Source: Brevundimonas sp. UBA5713
Lineage (GTDB): Bacteria; Pseudomonadota; Alphaproteobacteria; Caulobacterales; Caulobacteraceae
DNA length: 64,000 nt
NCBI RefSeq assembly: GCF_002419815.1
Contig: NZ_DIGV01000019.1
Coordinates: 17,036-81,035, forward strand
Direction of reading: 5' to 3'
Below the pieces are notes generated by a model. The model searched no databases, was not told the origin of the DNA, and saw only the letters and a list, made by a program, of their open reading frames with translations. A program made the translations under genes and the position numbers. Positions 1 through 9,332 of this stretch are shown here, in pieces (positions within the stretch are counted from its first letter, which is position 1; each line of letters begins with the position of its first letter).

Positions 1-649
1 GACCGAACAGGATGGATTCGACCAGATTGGCGGGCAGGGCCCCGCAGTTTACGGCCACGAAGGGCTTGCCCGAGCGGGGGCTGGCCCCGTGAAGGGCGCG
101 GGCGATGACTTCCTTACCCACGCCGCTTTCGCCGGTGATCAGCACCGGAATGGAGGACTTGGCCGCGCGGGCACCCAAGGCCTTGACCATCCGCATGGGC
201 GCGCTGTCGCCGACGATGTCGTCAAAGCTGGTACGGCCGGTGGCGCGTTTCTTAAGGCGACCGATTTCGGCGGTCAGCTGGGTCATTTGCAGGGCGTTGC
301 GCACGCCGATCAACAGGCGCTCCGGCCCGACCGGTTTGACGAAGAAGTCCTGCGCCCCGGCCTGCATGGCCTTGACTACGGTCTCGATGCCGCCATTGGC
401 CGTCAGCACGATCACCGGCGTGGTGATGCCCGCGGTGCGCAGCTCGGCCAGTGTTTCAAGACCGGACGGACCGCCGGGCATGATCAGGTCCAGCAGCACC
501 ACATCGGCGCTGCCGCCCTTGGTCAGGCGATCAATAGCCTCCCCACCGTTTTCGGCGTGAACGACCGCATAGCCCTCGCGCTCCAGAATCGCCTGTATCA
601 GGCGGCGCTGGGTCGGATCGTCATCCACGACCAGAACAGTCTTGCCCAT
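1..649 (-). CDS. sigma-54-dependent response regulator (NtrC family), N-terminal part
   Basis: Partial gene: the start is at 649 and the 3' end lies beyond base 1, leaving 216 codons. I translated it directly from the reverse strand. A receiver domain comes first (acidic cluster VVDDD at residues 7-11, likely phospho-acceptor D54 in VLLDLIMPGG, K of FFVKPVG). After it comes an AAA+ sigma-54 activation domain with Walker A GESGVGKE and the following VAVNCGALP segment. The GAFTGA loop, Walker B and HTH would lie off the window. The family activates RNA polymerase sigma-54 on phosphorylation by a partner kinase, which is not visible here. The target is unknown. Confidence 0.93.
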   Translation of the reverse strand, partial: MGKTVLVVDDDPTQRRLIQAILEREGYAVVHAENGGEAIDRLTKGGSADVVLLDLIMPGGPSGLETLAELRTAGITTPVIVLTANGGIETVVKAMQAGAQDFFVKPVGPERLLIGVRNALQMTQLTAEIGRLKKRATGRTSFDDIVGDSAPMRMVKALGARAAKSSIPVLITGESGVGKEVIARALHGASPRSGKPFVAVNCGALPANLVESILFG

Positions 650-782
650 ATGGGACACCCCTTAAACTTCACCACTCGACCGTCCTCTTTTTGGAGCGGG
701 ACGGTTGCTATGGTTCCTGTCTCTAAACGACACGAATGAAGATCGGGTTTCCCGTTTGGGGTGGCTAAGTTAATGGCTACGC

Positions 783-2498
783 TTAATTTTTGTTTACCGG
801 ACAAGTCGGTTCATAACGGAAATCAAGGGTCTGGCCATCGATCGACAGCGCAGACGGCCCGGACGGCGGTAAGATTTGCGGATCGCCGGAAATAAATTTA
901 TCCGCCAATGTCGTCCCGCCCCCGCACTGATGGCGCAGGGCAAACAGGCCCATCCGCTTCCACGATCCCGTCTCGGTACGCTCGAAGACGTGAGCTTCGT
1001 TGAAAACGACCATCAGCACCTCGGGCTGACTGTCACCCGTCACATCCAGCAAACGCGCCGGACAGTCCTGATAACACACGCCGCCATCGGTGAAGTTTTC
1101 CGGCGCGGGGGTGCCTTCGGGATAGAAGGTAACGCGTGCCGGTTGGGGAGCGCTGAACCGGTTGTCGAGCACATTCTTGGCGCGCCGTGCAATCTCGGCG
1201 TCGGGAGAGCGGGACAGCTCTTCCAGTGCCGCTCTGGCGCGCGGGCCGCCCTTCCAGCCCAACCAAGCATAGGGAATCTGTTCCGCATTCAGGGTGCCAG
1301 ACGCCACGCGGGCCAGTTGGTTATTTATCGACAGCTGCACAGGGTTCAGCCATGGCGTTGAATAGGCCAGCAGGACCAGAGTGGTCACCACGGCCACTGC
1401 CACATTGGTCCCCTCCAGAAGCGGCATCCATCCCCCGCCGCGCTGGCGTCCTATCCATTGCGCCGCCACATAGCCCACACCATACAACAGGCCGATGATG
1501 GCCCCCGTCAGCGCTACAATGCGTTGCGGAGTCAGGCCGTGCTGACCAATCCGCACCCAAACGGCCCACAGGGCGAAGGCCGTCAATGGCACCAGAAGCA
1601 CGCAGGCCACCCGCATGGTAATGCGCAGGAACGGGGCCTCGGACAGGTGCTCTGCCCCGTCCTGATAGACAGTATTGATCAGGATGATCAGGCCCGCCGC
1701 CGATGCCAGCATAAAGGCTGCGGGGCTGAGCGACGTATGCAGGCCACCGGTCCCCACCACCGGCAGGGCAATAAGAAAGGCTCCGGCCAGCAGGACCGCG
1801 ACCGGCAGCAGCCACGACAGCAGGGTCAGAGCCACCATGCGTATGCCTTGCGTCAGGCCGTCCCGAACATCGCTGAGCTCGACGCCAAGGGCGAACACGA
1901 TCGCTGACAGGAAGGTGATGAACCACGCCTTGCCTATGACATCCATGACGAAGCTGATGCCGATTGTCCGGAACAGAGCGCCGCCGATCAGCAGGATCAG
2001 CCAGAAGACCCCCACAAACATCAGGGCCAGAACCAGCTGGATGCCCGCCTTCCACGCGGTTTCATAATAGTGGTCGTATGGCACAAAGGCTTCGCCTTGC
2101 CGCAGCGCCGGAACGATCAGGTGGTGTGCACAAAACAGCGCGGCGGGCAGGCACAACCCGAGCACCAGCAAGGTGCTGTCTCCGTTTTCCAGACTTCCGC
2201 TGGCCCAGCCCAGCAGCCCCAGAATGATCGTGGCAATGGTTCCCCAGGCGAGGGTGCTTCTCAGCGAGACCTGACCTATGGCCGCCAGCCATACAGGAGG
2301 AGCAAAAGCCGCAATCATGGCCCACGCGACCAGGGGACCGGTATTGAGAGCGTCGAACTTGGTGACACGGTAGAGGCCGTACAGCAGGGCACCCTGTATC
2401 AGCCCTACAATCAGGCGGGCGATCAGGCGCGACCGGCTCGTGCCTTGCTGTGATCGGGAAAAACGCGAACCGCTATTGGGGGAGAAGAGGTGGTCCAT
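783..2498 (-). CDS. DUF4153 family polytopic membrane protein
   Basis: This 571-residue protein starts ATG at 2498. Roughly the first 400 residues are a run of hydrophobic segments (for example LVLALMFVGVFWLILLIGG) typical of DUF4153 inner-membrane proteins of unknown function. The last 170 residues are soluble and contain several cysteines (GGVCYQDCPARLLDV, RHQCGGGTT). This tail resembles a VCBS/FG-GAP-like or export-type domain that I do not recognise with certainty. It is followed on the same strand by the response regulator gene, 133 bases away, so common control is possible but not shown. The family call rests on length and general sequence character. Confidence 0.7.
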   Translation of the reverse strand: MDHLFSPNSGSRFSRSQQGTSRSRLIARLIVGLIQGALLYGLYRVTKFDALNTGPLVAWAMIAAFAPPVWLAAIGQVSLRSTLAWGTIATIILGLLGWASGSLENGDSTLLVLGLCLPAALFCAHHLIVPALRQGEAFVPYDHYYETAWKAGIQLVLALMFVGVFWLILLIGGALFRTIGISFVMDVIGKAWFITFLSAIVFALGVELSDVRDGLTQGIRMVALTLLSWLLPVAVLLAGAFLIALPVVGTGGLHTSLSPAAFMLASAAGLIILINTVYQDGAEHLSEAPFLRITMRVACVLLVPLTAFALWAVWVRIGQHGLTPQRIVALTGAIIGLLYGVGYVAAQWIGRQRGGGWMPLLEGTNVAVAVVTTLVLLAYSTPWLNPVQLSINNQLARVASGTLNAEQIPYAWLGWKGGPRARAALEELSRSPDAEIARRAKNVLDNRFSAPQPARVTFYPEGTPAPENFTDGGVCYQDCPARLLDVTGDSQPEVLMVVFNEAHVFERTETGSWKRMGLFALRHQCGGGTTLADKFISGDPQILPPSGPSALSIDGQTLDFRYEPTCPVNKN

Positions 2499-2590
2499 CG
2501 TCGGGCCCTCGCCATGAGTCGTGGGTCCGGAGCATGGCAGCTAACATCGGTGTGACAAGTTACAGTTCCTTGATAGGGAACAGCGGATTG

Positions 2591-2698
2591 TCAGGCTGCT
2601 GTCGTGTTCAGGCCTAGAGTGATGACACCAAAGATATCGACCAGCGCCGTCAGGTCGTCTTCGGGGCGGTAGGGGCGAATGGTCAGGTGTGTGGGCAC
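2591..2698 (-). pseudogene. possible remnant of a GNAT acetyltransferase N-terminus
   Basis: A short reverse frame beginning at a GTG (2698) encodes LTIRPYRPEDDLTALVDIF, the usual opening strand and first helix of GNAT N-acetyltransferases. It then runs into GVITLGLNTTAA and a stop after about 35 codons. A complete GNAT is about 150 residues, so the motif A acetyl-CoA loop is absent. It sits in an otherwise empty 292-base space between two genes. It could be a decayed gene or chance similarity. Confidence 0.35.
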
Positions 2699-2790
2699 GG
2701 CGCGTGGCTCTGTCTCTGGGTGTGTCGAATAACAGCGATCCCGCCTTTGCCAGCTTGCGCTGGTCCTGCCCAGCCCCCACAACTAGGGGC

Positions 2791-4587
2791 ATGAACGCGC
2801 CCGTTAAGCCGACCGAATTCGCCGACGCCCCTTTGTGGGACCTGTCCGACCTCTATGCCTCGCGCGAGGATGCCCGCATCCAGACTGATCTGGACCGCGC
2901 CCGCGATCTGGTGGGGCGCATGAACGTCTATCAGGGCAAGCTGACTGCCCTGTCGGGTGCCGAACTGGGCAAGGTGCTGGACGAGGTCATTCGCCTTTAC
3001 GAAGAGGCGGGCGAAGTGGTCGGTGGTCTGGGGGCGTATGCTTTTCTGGCCGCCTCGACCAACCGCGAGGATGCCGCCGCCCAGTCGTTTGAAGCGGATC
3101 TGCGCGAAAAGCTGACGGCCATCGTCACGCCGACCGTCTGGCTGACGCTGGAAATAAACCAGTTGGACGACGAGGCCGTGAAGGCCGCACTGGCCGCTCA
3201 TGAACCGGCCCGTAAATGGGAGCCGTGGTTGCGCCGTCTGCGCGCCATGAAGCCGCATGAACTGTCGGAAGAGCTCGAAACCTTTATCGCCGAACAATCG
3301 CCGATCCAGGCGCAGTGGCCGCGCCTGTTCGACGAGACCCTGGCCCTGCTGCGCGCCGATGTGGATGGCGAGAAGCTGACCCTGTCCGAAGGCCTCAACC
3401 GCCTGACCGACAAGGATGAGGCCAAGCGGGCCGCGGCGGGCAAAGCCCTGACCGAAGCGTTCAATGGCATCACCCGCACCATGGCCATGGTGCTGAACAC
3501 GGTTGCTGCCGAAAAGGCGCTGGAAGATCGCAAGCGCGGCTTCAAACGCCCCGCCGACAGCCGACATCTGGCCAATGAGGTGCATGGCGAGAGCGTCGAT
3601 GCCATGGCCGACGCCGTCGCCGAGGCCTATCCGCGCATCGCCCACCGCTATTACGCCCTGAAGGCCAAGCTGATGGGCAAGGACAAGCTGAACCACTGGG
3701 ACCGCAATGCGCCCATCGGACAGGCGGGGTCAAAAGCTTACGACTGGCAGGGCGGCAAGGATTTGGTGCTCAGCAGCTTTGCCGATCTGGGCGGAGATTT
3801 TGCCGAACGCGCGGGCTGGTTCTTTGACCGTCCGTGGATCGATGCGCGTCCGCGTGCGGGCAAGCAGTCGGGGGCCTATTCGCACCCTGTGACGGCGGGT
3901 ACCCACCCCTATGTCTTCCTGAACTGGATGGGCGAGCGCCGCGACGTGCTGACGCTGGCGCATGAACTGGGCCACGGCGTCCACCAGACGCTGGCGGCGG
4001 GGCAGGGCGGTCTGCTGGCCGATACGCCGCTGACGCTGGCCGAGACAGCCTCTATTTTCGCCGAGGGCCTGACGTTCGATCGCCTGCTGTCGGAGGCCAC
4101 CGACGAGGATCGCCGCGCCCTGCTGGCGGGCCGTATCGAGGACGGGCTGAACACGGTGGTGCGCCAGATCGCCTTCCACCGCTTTGAAACCCGTTTCCAT
4201 GACGAGCGTGCGCAGGGCGAATTGCCGGTCGAACGCATCAACCAGATCTGGACCGAGGAACTGACGGCCAGCTTGGGTCCGGCGGTAGACCTGACGGGCT
4301 ATGAGAACTGGTGGGCCTATGTCAGCCACTTCGTTCACTCGCCCTTCTATGTCTACGCCTATGCCTTTGGTGATCTGCTGGTCGCGGCCTTGATGGAAAC
4401 GCGCGCCAAGGACCCCGAGGCCTTTACGCCGCTGTACCGCGAACTGTTGGCCAATGGCGGCTCCAAAACCTATGTCGAGGCGCTAGAGCCGTTTGGCCTG
4501 AACCCGCGCGATCCGGCCTTCTGGACCATCGGCACCAAACGCCTCGAAGGTCTGGTGGACCAGTTCGAGGCGCTGTGCGCCGAGTAA
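2791..4587 (+). CDS. pepF: M3 family oligoendopeptidase F
   Basis: A 598-residue zinc metallopeptidase of the PepF/M3B group, likely cytosolic, that would degrade short peptides. The zinc motif is HELGHGVH at about residues 391-398, followed by the helix TASIFAEGLTFDRLL that carries the third ligand glutamate. The C-terminal NWWAYVSHFVHSPFYVYAY segment is typical of the family. I chose the ATG at 2791 (MNAPVKPTEF) because upstream in-frame codons read through a region without family similarity and the total length then matches PepF proteins. It converges with the transporter gene at 4609, with a shared hairpin between them. Confidence 0.92.
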   Translation: MNAPVKPTEFADAPLWDLSDLYASREDARIQTDLDRARDLVGRMNVYQGKLTALSGAELGKVLDEVIRLYEEAGEVVGGLGAYAFLAASTNREDAAAQSFEADLREKLTAIVTPTVWLTLEINQLDDEAVKAALAAHEPARKWEPWLRRLRAMKPHELSEELETFIAEQSPIQAQWPRLFDETLALLRADVDGEKLTLSEGLNRLTDKDEAKRAAAGKALTEAFNGITRTMAMVLNTVAAEKALEDRKRGFKRPADSRHLANEVHGESVDAMADAVAEAYPRIAHRYYALKAKLMGKDKLNHWDRNAPIGQAGSKAYDWQGGKDLVLSSFADLGGDFAERAGWFFDRPWIDARPRAGKQSGAYSHPVTAGTHPYVFLNWMGERRDVLTLAHELGHGVHQTLAAGQGGLLADTPLTLAETASIFAEGLTFDRLLSEATDEDRRALLAGRIEDGLNTVVRQIAFHRFETRFHDERAQGELPVERINQIWTEELTASLGPAVDLTGYENWWAYVSHFVHSPFYVYAYAFGDLLVAALMETRAKDPEAFTPLYRELLANGGSKTYVEALEPFGLNPRDPAFWTIGTKRLEGLVDQFEALCAE

Positions 4588-4594
4588 AAGCCCT

Positions 4595-4629
4595 GTCGGG
4601 CTGACCCTCTAGAAAAAGGTCAGCCCGAC
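4595..4629. terminator. convergent hairpin between pepF and the fatty-acid transporter
   Basis: A perfect 12-bp inverted repeat, GTCGGGCTGACC at 4595 and its complement at 4618-4629, encloses an A-rich loop. It starts just after the pepF stop and overlaps the last codons of the opposing gene, so it could end transcription from both sides. Confidence 0.6.
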
Positions 4630-5916
4630 ACCGATGATGGCACCCGTCAGCAGCAGATGCAGGGTGCAGAACCCCATAATATCCTTGGCGCGCAGTCCGG
4701 CGATGCCAAGGATGGGCAGGGCCCAGAACGGCTGGACCAGATTGGTCCAGCTGTCGCCCCACGCAATCGCCATCGACACACGCGCGGCATCCACGCCCAG
4801 CGCCTCTGCGGCAGGCAGGAAGACAGGGGCCTGAATGGCCCACTGGCCACCGCCTGACGGCACGAAGAAGTTGACGATCCCCGCCGAAATGAATGTCCAG
4901 AAGGGCAGAGACTGCGGCGAGGCAATCGCCACGAACAGCGACGAAATCGTCTCCGCCAGTCCCGAATGCAGGATCACCGCCATGATCCCCGCATAGAAGG
5001 GGAACTGGATAATGATGCCCGAGCCGCCTTTCACGCCTTCGTTCAGACTGGCCAGCAGATTGCGCGGCTTGCCATGCAGAATGATGGCGAGAAACAGGAA
5101 CAGGAAGTTGACGATATTCAGCGTCAGCGTGCCGTCGTTCAGGAAATAGTTGAACAGGAAGGCCAGACCGGACACCCCGATCAACAGGCTGAGCACGCGG
5201 CTGTCTTCCATCTTTTCGGCCGGGGTCTCGGCTTTGCGTGCGGGTAGTTCAGGCTCTTTCAGCAGTTCGGGATCGACCAGAACCTCTTCACCCTTGCGCG
5301 GCATCATCAGCAGATTGACCAGAGGTACCACGACGAACAGGCCCGCCACGATCACCAGATTGAACAGGGCGAAGATGGTTTGGTCAGTGCCGATCACGCC
5401 GATAGCGCTTTCGAACGCATGGCCGGGCGTGGCGATGGTCAGCGGGATCGAGCCTGCCAGTCCGCCGTGCCAGACGATGAAGCCGGAATAGGCCGAGGCG
5501 ACCAGCAGGCGGTAATCGACTGCGACCTTGCGGGCGATGGCCTTGGCGAACAGTGCCCCGATCACCAGTCCAAAGCCCCAGTTGATCCAGCTGGCCGTCA
5601 GCGACACATAGCTGACCAGCAGGATGGCAGTGACCGGCGACTTGGCCAGATCGGCCAGACGCTCCAGCAGCCGACGGATCGGCGGGGCTGAAGCCATCAT
5701 ATAGCCGCTGACCAGCACCAGCATCATCTGCATGGCAAAGCTGAGCAGCTCCCAGAAGCCGGTACCCCACATTTCGATAACGGCGAACGGGCTTTGCCCC
5801 TCGATACCGACAGCTGCCGCCATGACGATCAGCGTCAGGATGACCACAAAGATATAAGGATCGGGCAGCCAGCGATCGACCAGTCTGACAAGCGGCCTGG
5901 CAATGAAATTGAGCAT
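4609..5916 (-). CDS. short-chain fatty acid transporter, AtoE family
   Basis: A 435-residue inner-membrane protein with about ten hydrophobic segments and the family signatures NWGFGLVIGA, FYAGIMAVI, VNFFVPSGGGQWAIQAP and WGDSWTNLVQPFWALP. These match the AtoE group thought to take up butyrate or acetoacetate. The start is ATG 5916, which has GGAGGA 4-5 bases upstream; an in-frame GTG twelve bases earlier overlaps that ribosome-binding site. No acetoacetate-degradation genes flank it, so the substrate is inferred from the family only. Confidence 0.87.
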   Translation of the reverse strand: MLNFIARPLVRLVDRWLPDPYIFVVILTLIVMAAAVGIEGQSPFAVIEMWGTGFWELLSFAMQMMLVLVSGYMMASAPPIRRLLERLADLAKSPVTAILLVSYVSLTASWINWGFGLVIGALFAKAIARKVAVDYRLLVASAYSGFIVWHGGLAGSIPLTIATPGHAFESAIGVIGTDQTIFALFNLVIVAGLFVVVPLVNLLMMPRKGEEVLVDPELLKEPELPARKAETPAEKMEDSRVLSLLIGVSGLAFLFNYFLNDGTLTLNIVNFLFLFLAIILHGKPRNLLASLNEGVKGGSGIIIQFPFYAGIMAVILHSGLAETISSLFVAIASPQSLPFWTFISAGIVNFFVPSGGGQWAIQAPVFLPAAEALGVDAARVSMAIAWGDSWTNLVQPFWALPILGIAGLRAKDIMGFCTLHLLLTGAIIGVGLTFF

Positions 5917-6042
5917 ACTTTCCTCCACTTAAGGGGGAGTATTCGCGGAGTTTCGGCTTTAGCGGTAATCAGGATTTCGTGTTGTGTCCCCGTGACCGAA
6001 CTGTGAGTTGACAGCACGCCGGTCCGCAGGAAGCTTGGCCGG

Positions 6043-7407
6043 ATGAAAGCCCTGTTTTTAGCCCTAAGCGCGGCGGGCCTGCTGGCCGCACCTGTAGCCG
6101 TGGCACAGTCCTCGACCGGACTGGCCGCCATCGCTGACCATCCGCCCCAGCAGCGCGCCATGGCCGCTGGCTATAAGGCCCTGACCGTCTGTAGCGCGCT
6201 GAAAACCGCCGAGGCCGCAGGCAGTACCCGCTCCCTCGCCAGCATAGAGGCCAATGAGCTGTCGGGCATCTATCCCGAACTGCAACCGATCATCGACCAT
6301 CTGACCGCCGAGGTCTCCGACCACGAGGTGCGCGTGGCATGGGATGCCTCCGCGCCCGCCCGTGTCGCCAGCTATCGGTCGGGGCAGGGCTGTGTGATCC
6401 AGCCCATGGGCTATGTGTCGGGCACACCTCTGGCTCCCGTCGCACGTCGCACTCAGGCTGAAGACCTGCCAACCGGTACCGTATCTGGCGATGCGGCTGG
6501 TGTGGATCAGGTGATCCGCAGCGCACTGGATCAGACCTATGGCGCGGGCACCAACACCACGGGCGTGGTCATCCTGCAAAACGGCCAGCGGGTGGCGGAG
6601 GCCTATAAGGACGGCTTTGGCCCCCACGTACCCCAGCGCACATGGTCGGTGGCCAAGAGCATTGCGGGCACGCTGATCGGTGCCGCCGTGCATCGCGGAG
6701 AGTTATCTGTCAGCGATCGAGCCCCCATCGCCAACTGGCAGGTGGCGGGCGATCCGCGCGCGGCCATCACGGTCGAAAGCCTGATGCGTATGGCGTCGGG
6801 CCTGACCAGCGACACGGCGGGCAACCGCACCGACGGCATCTATTTCGGTGGCACCACGGCGGATGAACAGGCTCCGTCGTGGCCGCTGCTGCATCCGGTG
6901 GGCAGCACCTATCGCTACGCCAACAATGATACCTTGCTGGCGGTGATGTCGATTGCCGAAGGGTTCAAGGCGAATCCGCCTTCGGCCTTTTTCGACCGTC
7001 TGGGCATGACCCACACCTTTGCCGAGACCGACTGGCGCGGAAACTTCATCCTGTCGTCTCAGGTCTGGACCACGGCGCGTGATCTGTCGCGACTGGGGCA
7101 GCTCTATCTGAATGACGGTGTATGGGAGGGCGAGCGCCTGTTGCCCCAAGGGTGGGGGCGGTTCGTCTCCGATCCTTCGGGGCCGCAGCCGCCGACCGGA
7201 AACTTCGGCTATGGCGCGACCTTCTGGGTTCTGAACCGCTCCGAAGGCGTGCCTGCGGACACCTATGCCGCCTTTGGCAATCGCGGCCAGTACGTGGTGA
7301 TTGTGCCCAGCCGACAGGTCGTTATCGTGCGCCGTGGCGAGGATCCGGCAGGTCATGCCTTCGACATTGCGGCCTTCACCCGCGACCTATTGGCCAAGCT
7401 AGATTGA
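6043..7407 (+). CDS. secreted serine hydrolase, class C beta-lactamase/esterase fold
   Basis: A 454-residue exported protein. The N-terminus MKALFLALSAAGLLAAPVAVAQ is a Sec signal with likely cleavage after VAQ. The catalytic S-x-x-K motif is SVAK at residues 202-205, and the second motif Y-A-N is at 292-294 (YRYANND). Together these define the DD-peptidase/beta-lactamase superfamily. Homologues include esterases, D-aminopeptidases and 6-aminohexanoate hydrolases, and nothing here separates these. True resistance function is not implied. The first 130 residues (up to about VSGDAAGVDQ) are an extra N-terminal region I do not recognise. Confidence 0.85.
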   Translation: MKALFLALSAAGLLAAPVAVAQSSTGLAAIADHPPQQRAMAAGYKALTVCSALKTAEAAGSTRSLASIEANELSGIYPELQPIIDHLTAEVSDHEVRVAWDASAPARVASYRSGQGCVIQPMGYVSGTPLAPVARRTQAEDLPTGTVSGDAAGVDQVIRSALDQTYGAGTNTTGVVILQNGQRVAEAYKDGFGPHVPQRTWSVAKSIAGTLIGAAVHRGELSVSDRAPIANWQVAGDPRAAITVESLMRMASGLTSDTAGNRTDGIYFGGTTADEQAPSWPLLHPVGSTYRYANNDTLLAVMSIAEGFKANPPSAFFDRLGMTHTFAETDWRGNFILSSQVWTTARDLSRLGQLYLNDGVWEGERLLPQGWGRFVSDPSGPQPPTGNFGYGATFWVLNRSEGVPADTYAAFGNRGQYVVIVPSRQVVIVRRGEDPAGHAFDIAAFTRDLLAKLD

Positions 7408-7480
7408 ACGAAGGTCTTGAGCCGCCCGAACGGGACGCTATAAGACCCAACAAAATACTGACTCATTTACCGGAAGTCCT

Positions 7481-7732
7481 ATGGCTGACCAGCACGCTGA
7501 AACCGCCCACGACCACGTTCACGGCCAGATGGAAATCTCGGCTCAGGTCACGATGTTCGATCTGTTCATCGAGATGACTAAGTGGTGCTCGCTGGGCGTT
7601 GCCGCCCTCGTGGTGTTTCTGGTGGTGTGGTTCGCCGTTGGCGCTGGCTTCCTGCCGGCCCTGATTTCGGCTGTAGTGCTGACCGCCATTGGCGTGGTCG
7701 TACTGCGCAAGAAGAAAGACGCAGCCCACTAA
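7481..7732 (+). CDS. aa3-type cytochrome c oxidase subunit IV-like protein
   Basis: An 83-residue protein with a histidine-rich N-terminus (ADQHAETAHDHVHGQ), a conserved MEISAQVTMFDLFIEMTKW segment and two closely spaced membrane helices, ending in a basic tail. This matches the short bacterial aa3 oxidase subunit IV family (COX4_pro_2) common in alphaproteobacteria. The family is often found, as here, next to transhydrogenase genes rather than with the oxidase subunits. A terminator follows directly, separating it from pntAA. Confidence 0.75.
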   Translation: MADQHAETAHDHVHGQMEISAQVTMFDLFIEMTKWCSLGVAALVVFLVVWFAVGAGFLPALISAVVLTAIGVVVLRKKKDAAH

Positions 7733-7762
7733 AACGGGCCGCTGTCCCTATCTGATCTAAAG

Positions 7763-7796
7763 AGCCCGCCGGTCCTGCCGGTGGGCTTTTTTCTTG
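7763..7796 (+). terminator. rho-independent terminator after the subunit IV-like gene
   Basis: The stem AGCCCGCCGG / CCGGTGGGCT with a short TCCTG loop (one G-T pair) is followed by TTTTTTCTT. It isolates the preceding small gene from pntAA. Confidence 0.88.
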
Positions 7797-7880
7797 TCCG
7801 CGCCGGATCATGGCTTGCGCGGTCGGCCTTCTTGTCTAACGTTGATATGTGTGAGGCGGGGAAGATCGGGAGCAAGGCCC

Positions 7881-9005
7881 TTGGCAGTTGCCATTGCTGT
7901 TACGCGTGAACGCCGAGAGGGAGAGACGCGCTGTGCCGTCACTCCGGAGACGGTCAAGAAGCTGGTCGCCTTGGATGCCAGCGTCGCGATCGAGGCCGGA
8001 ACGGGTCTCGGCTCGTCGATTCCCGATCATGAGTTCGAGGCGGCAGGTGCCACGGTGCGGCCCGATCTGGGCTCGGTGCTGGCAGGGGCCGACATCGTGT
8101 TGAAGGTGCGCGCTCCGACGTCAGCGGAAATCAGCGCCCTGAAACCCGGTGCCGTGGTGATCGGCATGCTGGACGCCTATCGTGAAAAGGCGACGGTGGA
8201 GGCTTTGCGCGGGGCACAATCCACGGCCTTTGCCATGGAGTTCGTGCCCCGCATCACCCGCGCGCAGGTGATGGACGTGCTGTCGTCACAGGCGAACCTT
8301 GCGGGCTATCGCGCGGTGATCGAGGCCGCTTCCGAATATGATCGCGGCTTTCCCATGATGATGACGGCGGCAGGCACGGTGGCGGCGGCCAAGGTGTTTG
8401 TCATGGGCGCCGGCGTAGCGGGGCTTCAGGCCATTGCCACGGCGCGGCGTCTGGGTGCGGTGGTTACCGCCACCGATGTGCGCCCCGCCGCCAAGGAACA
8501 AGTCGAAAGCCTCGGGGCCAAATTCATCGCCGTCGAGGACCAGGAGTTCAAAGCCGCCGAGACGGCGGGCGGCTATGCCAAATCCATGTCCGCCGAATAT
8601 CAGGCCAAACAGGCCGAGCTGACGGCCAGCCACATCGTCAAACAGGATGTGGTGATCACGACCGCCCTGATCCCCGGTCGGCAGGCCCCGACTTTGGTTA
8701 CGCGCGACCATGTGGCCTCGATGAAGGCGGGCTCGGTTATCGTTGATCTGGCCGTCGAGGCGGGCGGCAATGTCGAGGGATCGCGGCTGGATACGGTGGT
8801 CACCACGAACAATGGCGTGCGCATCGTCGGCTGGGCGAATCTGGCGGGACGTATCGCCGCAGACGCCAGCGCCCTTTATGCGCGCAATCTATTCGCCTTC
8901 TTGGGACTGATCATCAAGGATGGAGCCTTGGTGATTGATCAGGATGATGAAATTCTCACCGCTGCTGTCGTCACACACGCGGGGAAGTGGTGCATCAGGG
9001 ACTGA
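7881..9005 (+). CDS. pntAA: proton-translocating NAD(P) transhydrogenase, subunit alpha part 1
   Basis: This is the NAD(H)-binding domain I of the transhydrogenase, 374 residues from a TTG at 7881, and would lie on the cytosolic face. It opens AVAIAVTRERREGETRCAVTP, has the RQDQ-loop-like QVMDVLSSQANLAGYRAV region and the dinucleotide fold VFVMGAGVAGLQAIATARRLG. The TTG is preferred because GGGAG lies eight bases before it and homologues start at this point; a GTG at 7851 is the alternative. The split of PntA into AA and AB is the arrangement known from Rhodospirillum and Caulobacter. Confidence 0.93.
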   Translation: MAVAIAVTRERREGETRCAVTPETVKKLVALDASVAIEAGTGLGSSIPDHEFEAAGATVRPDLGSVLAGADIVLKVRAPTSAEISALKPGAVVIGMLDAYREKATVEALRGAQSTAFAMEFVPRITRAQVMDVLSSQANLAGYRAVIEAASEYDRGFPMMMTAAGTVAAAKVFVMGAGVAGLQAIATARRLGAVVTATDVRPAAKEQVESLGAKFIAVEDQEFKAAETAGGYAKSMSAEYQAKQAELTASHIVKQDVVITTALIPGRQAPTLVTRDHVASMKAGSVIVDLAVEAGGNVEGSRLDTVVTTNNGVRIVGWANLAGRIAADASALYARNLFAFLGLIIKDGALVIDQDDEILTAAVVTHAGKWCIRD

Positions 9006-9015
9006 AGGGCTGAGC

Positions 9016-9330
9016 ATGGAACATGTCGATCCCACCGTCTTTCGTCTGGCCATCTTCGTCTTGGCCATATTCGTCGGCTATTATGTGGTCTGGAGTGTCA
9101 CTCCGGCCCTGCACACGCCGCTGATGGCGGTCACCAATGCGATCTCATCGGTGATCATTGTCGGGGGCTTGATGGCCGCGGCGGCGCTGACGGTGGACGG
9201 CGGCTCCGGTGGCTGGATCGCCAAGGCCGCTGGCATTGCAGCGGTCACCTTGGCCAGTGTGAACATATTTGGCGGCTTCATGGTCACGCGGCGTATGCTG
9301 GCCATGTACCGCAAGAAGGACAGACGTTGA
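9016..9330 (+). CDS. pntAB: proton-translocating transhydrogenase, subunit alpha part 2 (membrane)
   Basis: A 104-residue hydrophobic subunit holding the first transmembrane helices of domain II (LAIFVLAIFVGYYVVWSV, HTPLMAVTNAISSVIIVG, ASVNIFGGFMVTRRMLAMY). The HTPLMAVTNAIS motif is diagnostic. It begins 10 bases after pntAA and would pair with PntB in the membrane to couple hydride transfer to proton movement. Its stop codon lies only two bases before the ATG of the next small gene. Confidence 0.95.
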   Translation: MEHVDPTVFRLAIFVLAIFVGYYVVWSVTPALHTPLMAVTNAISSVIIVGGLMAAAALTVDGGSGGWIAKAAGIAAVTLASVNIFGGFMVTRRMLAMYRKKDRR

Positions 9331-9332
9331 GT

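Noticed and set aside
690..720. Possible sigma-54 promoter (TTGGAGCGGGACGGTTGCT) before the NtrC-type gene
   Set aside because: The spacing between GG and GC is 12 bases instead of the required 10, and the site reads away from the response regulator gene.
6043..7407. Beta-lactamase resistance gene
   Set aside because: The SxxK and YxN motifs show only the superfamily; the long N-terminal extension and the context do not support an AmpC resistance enzyme.
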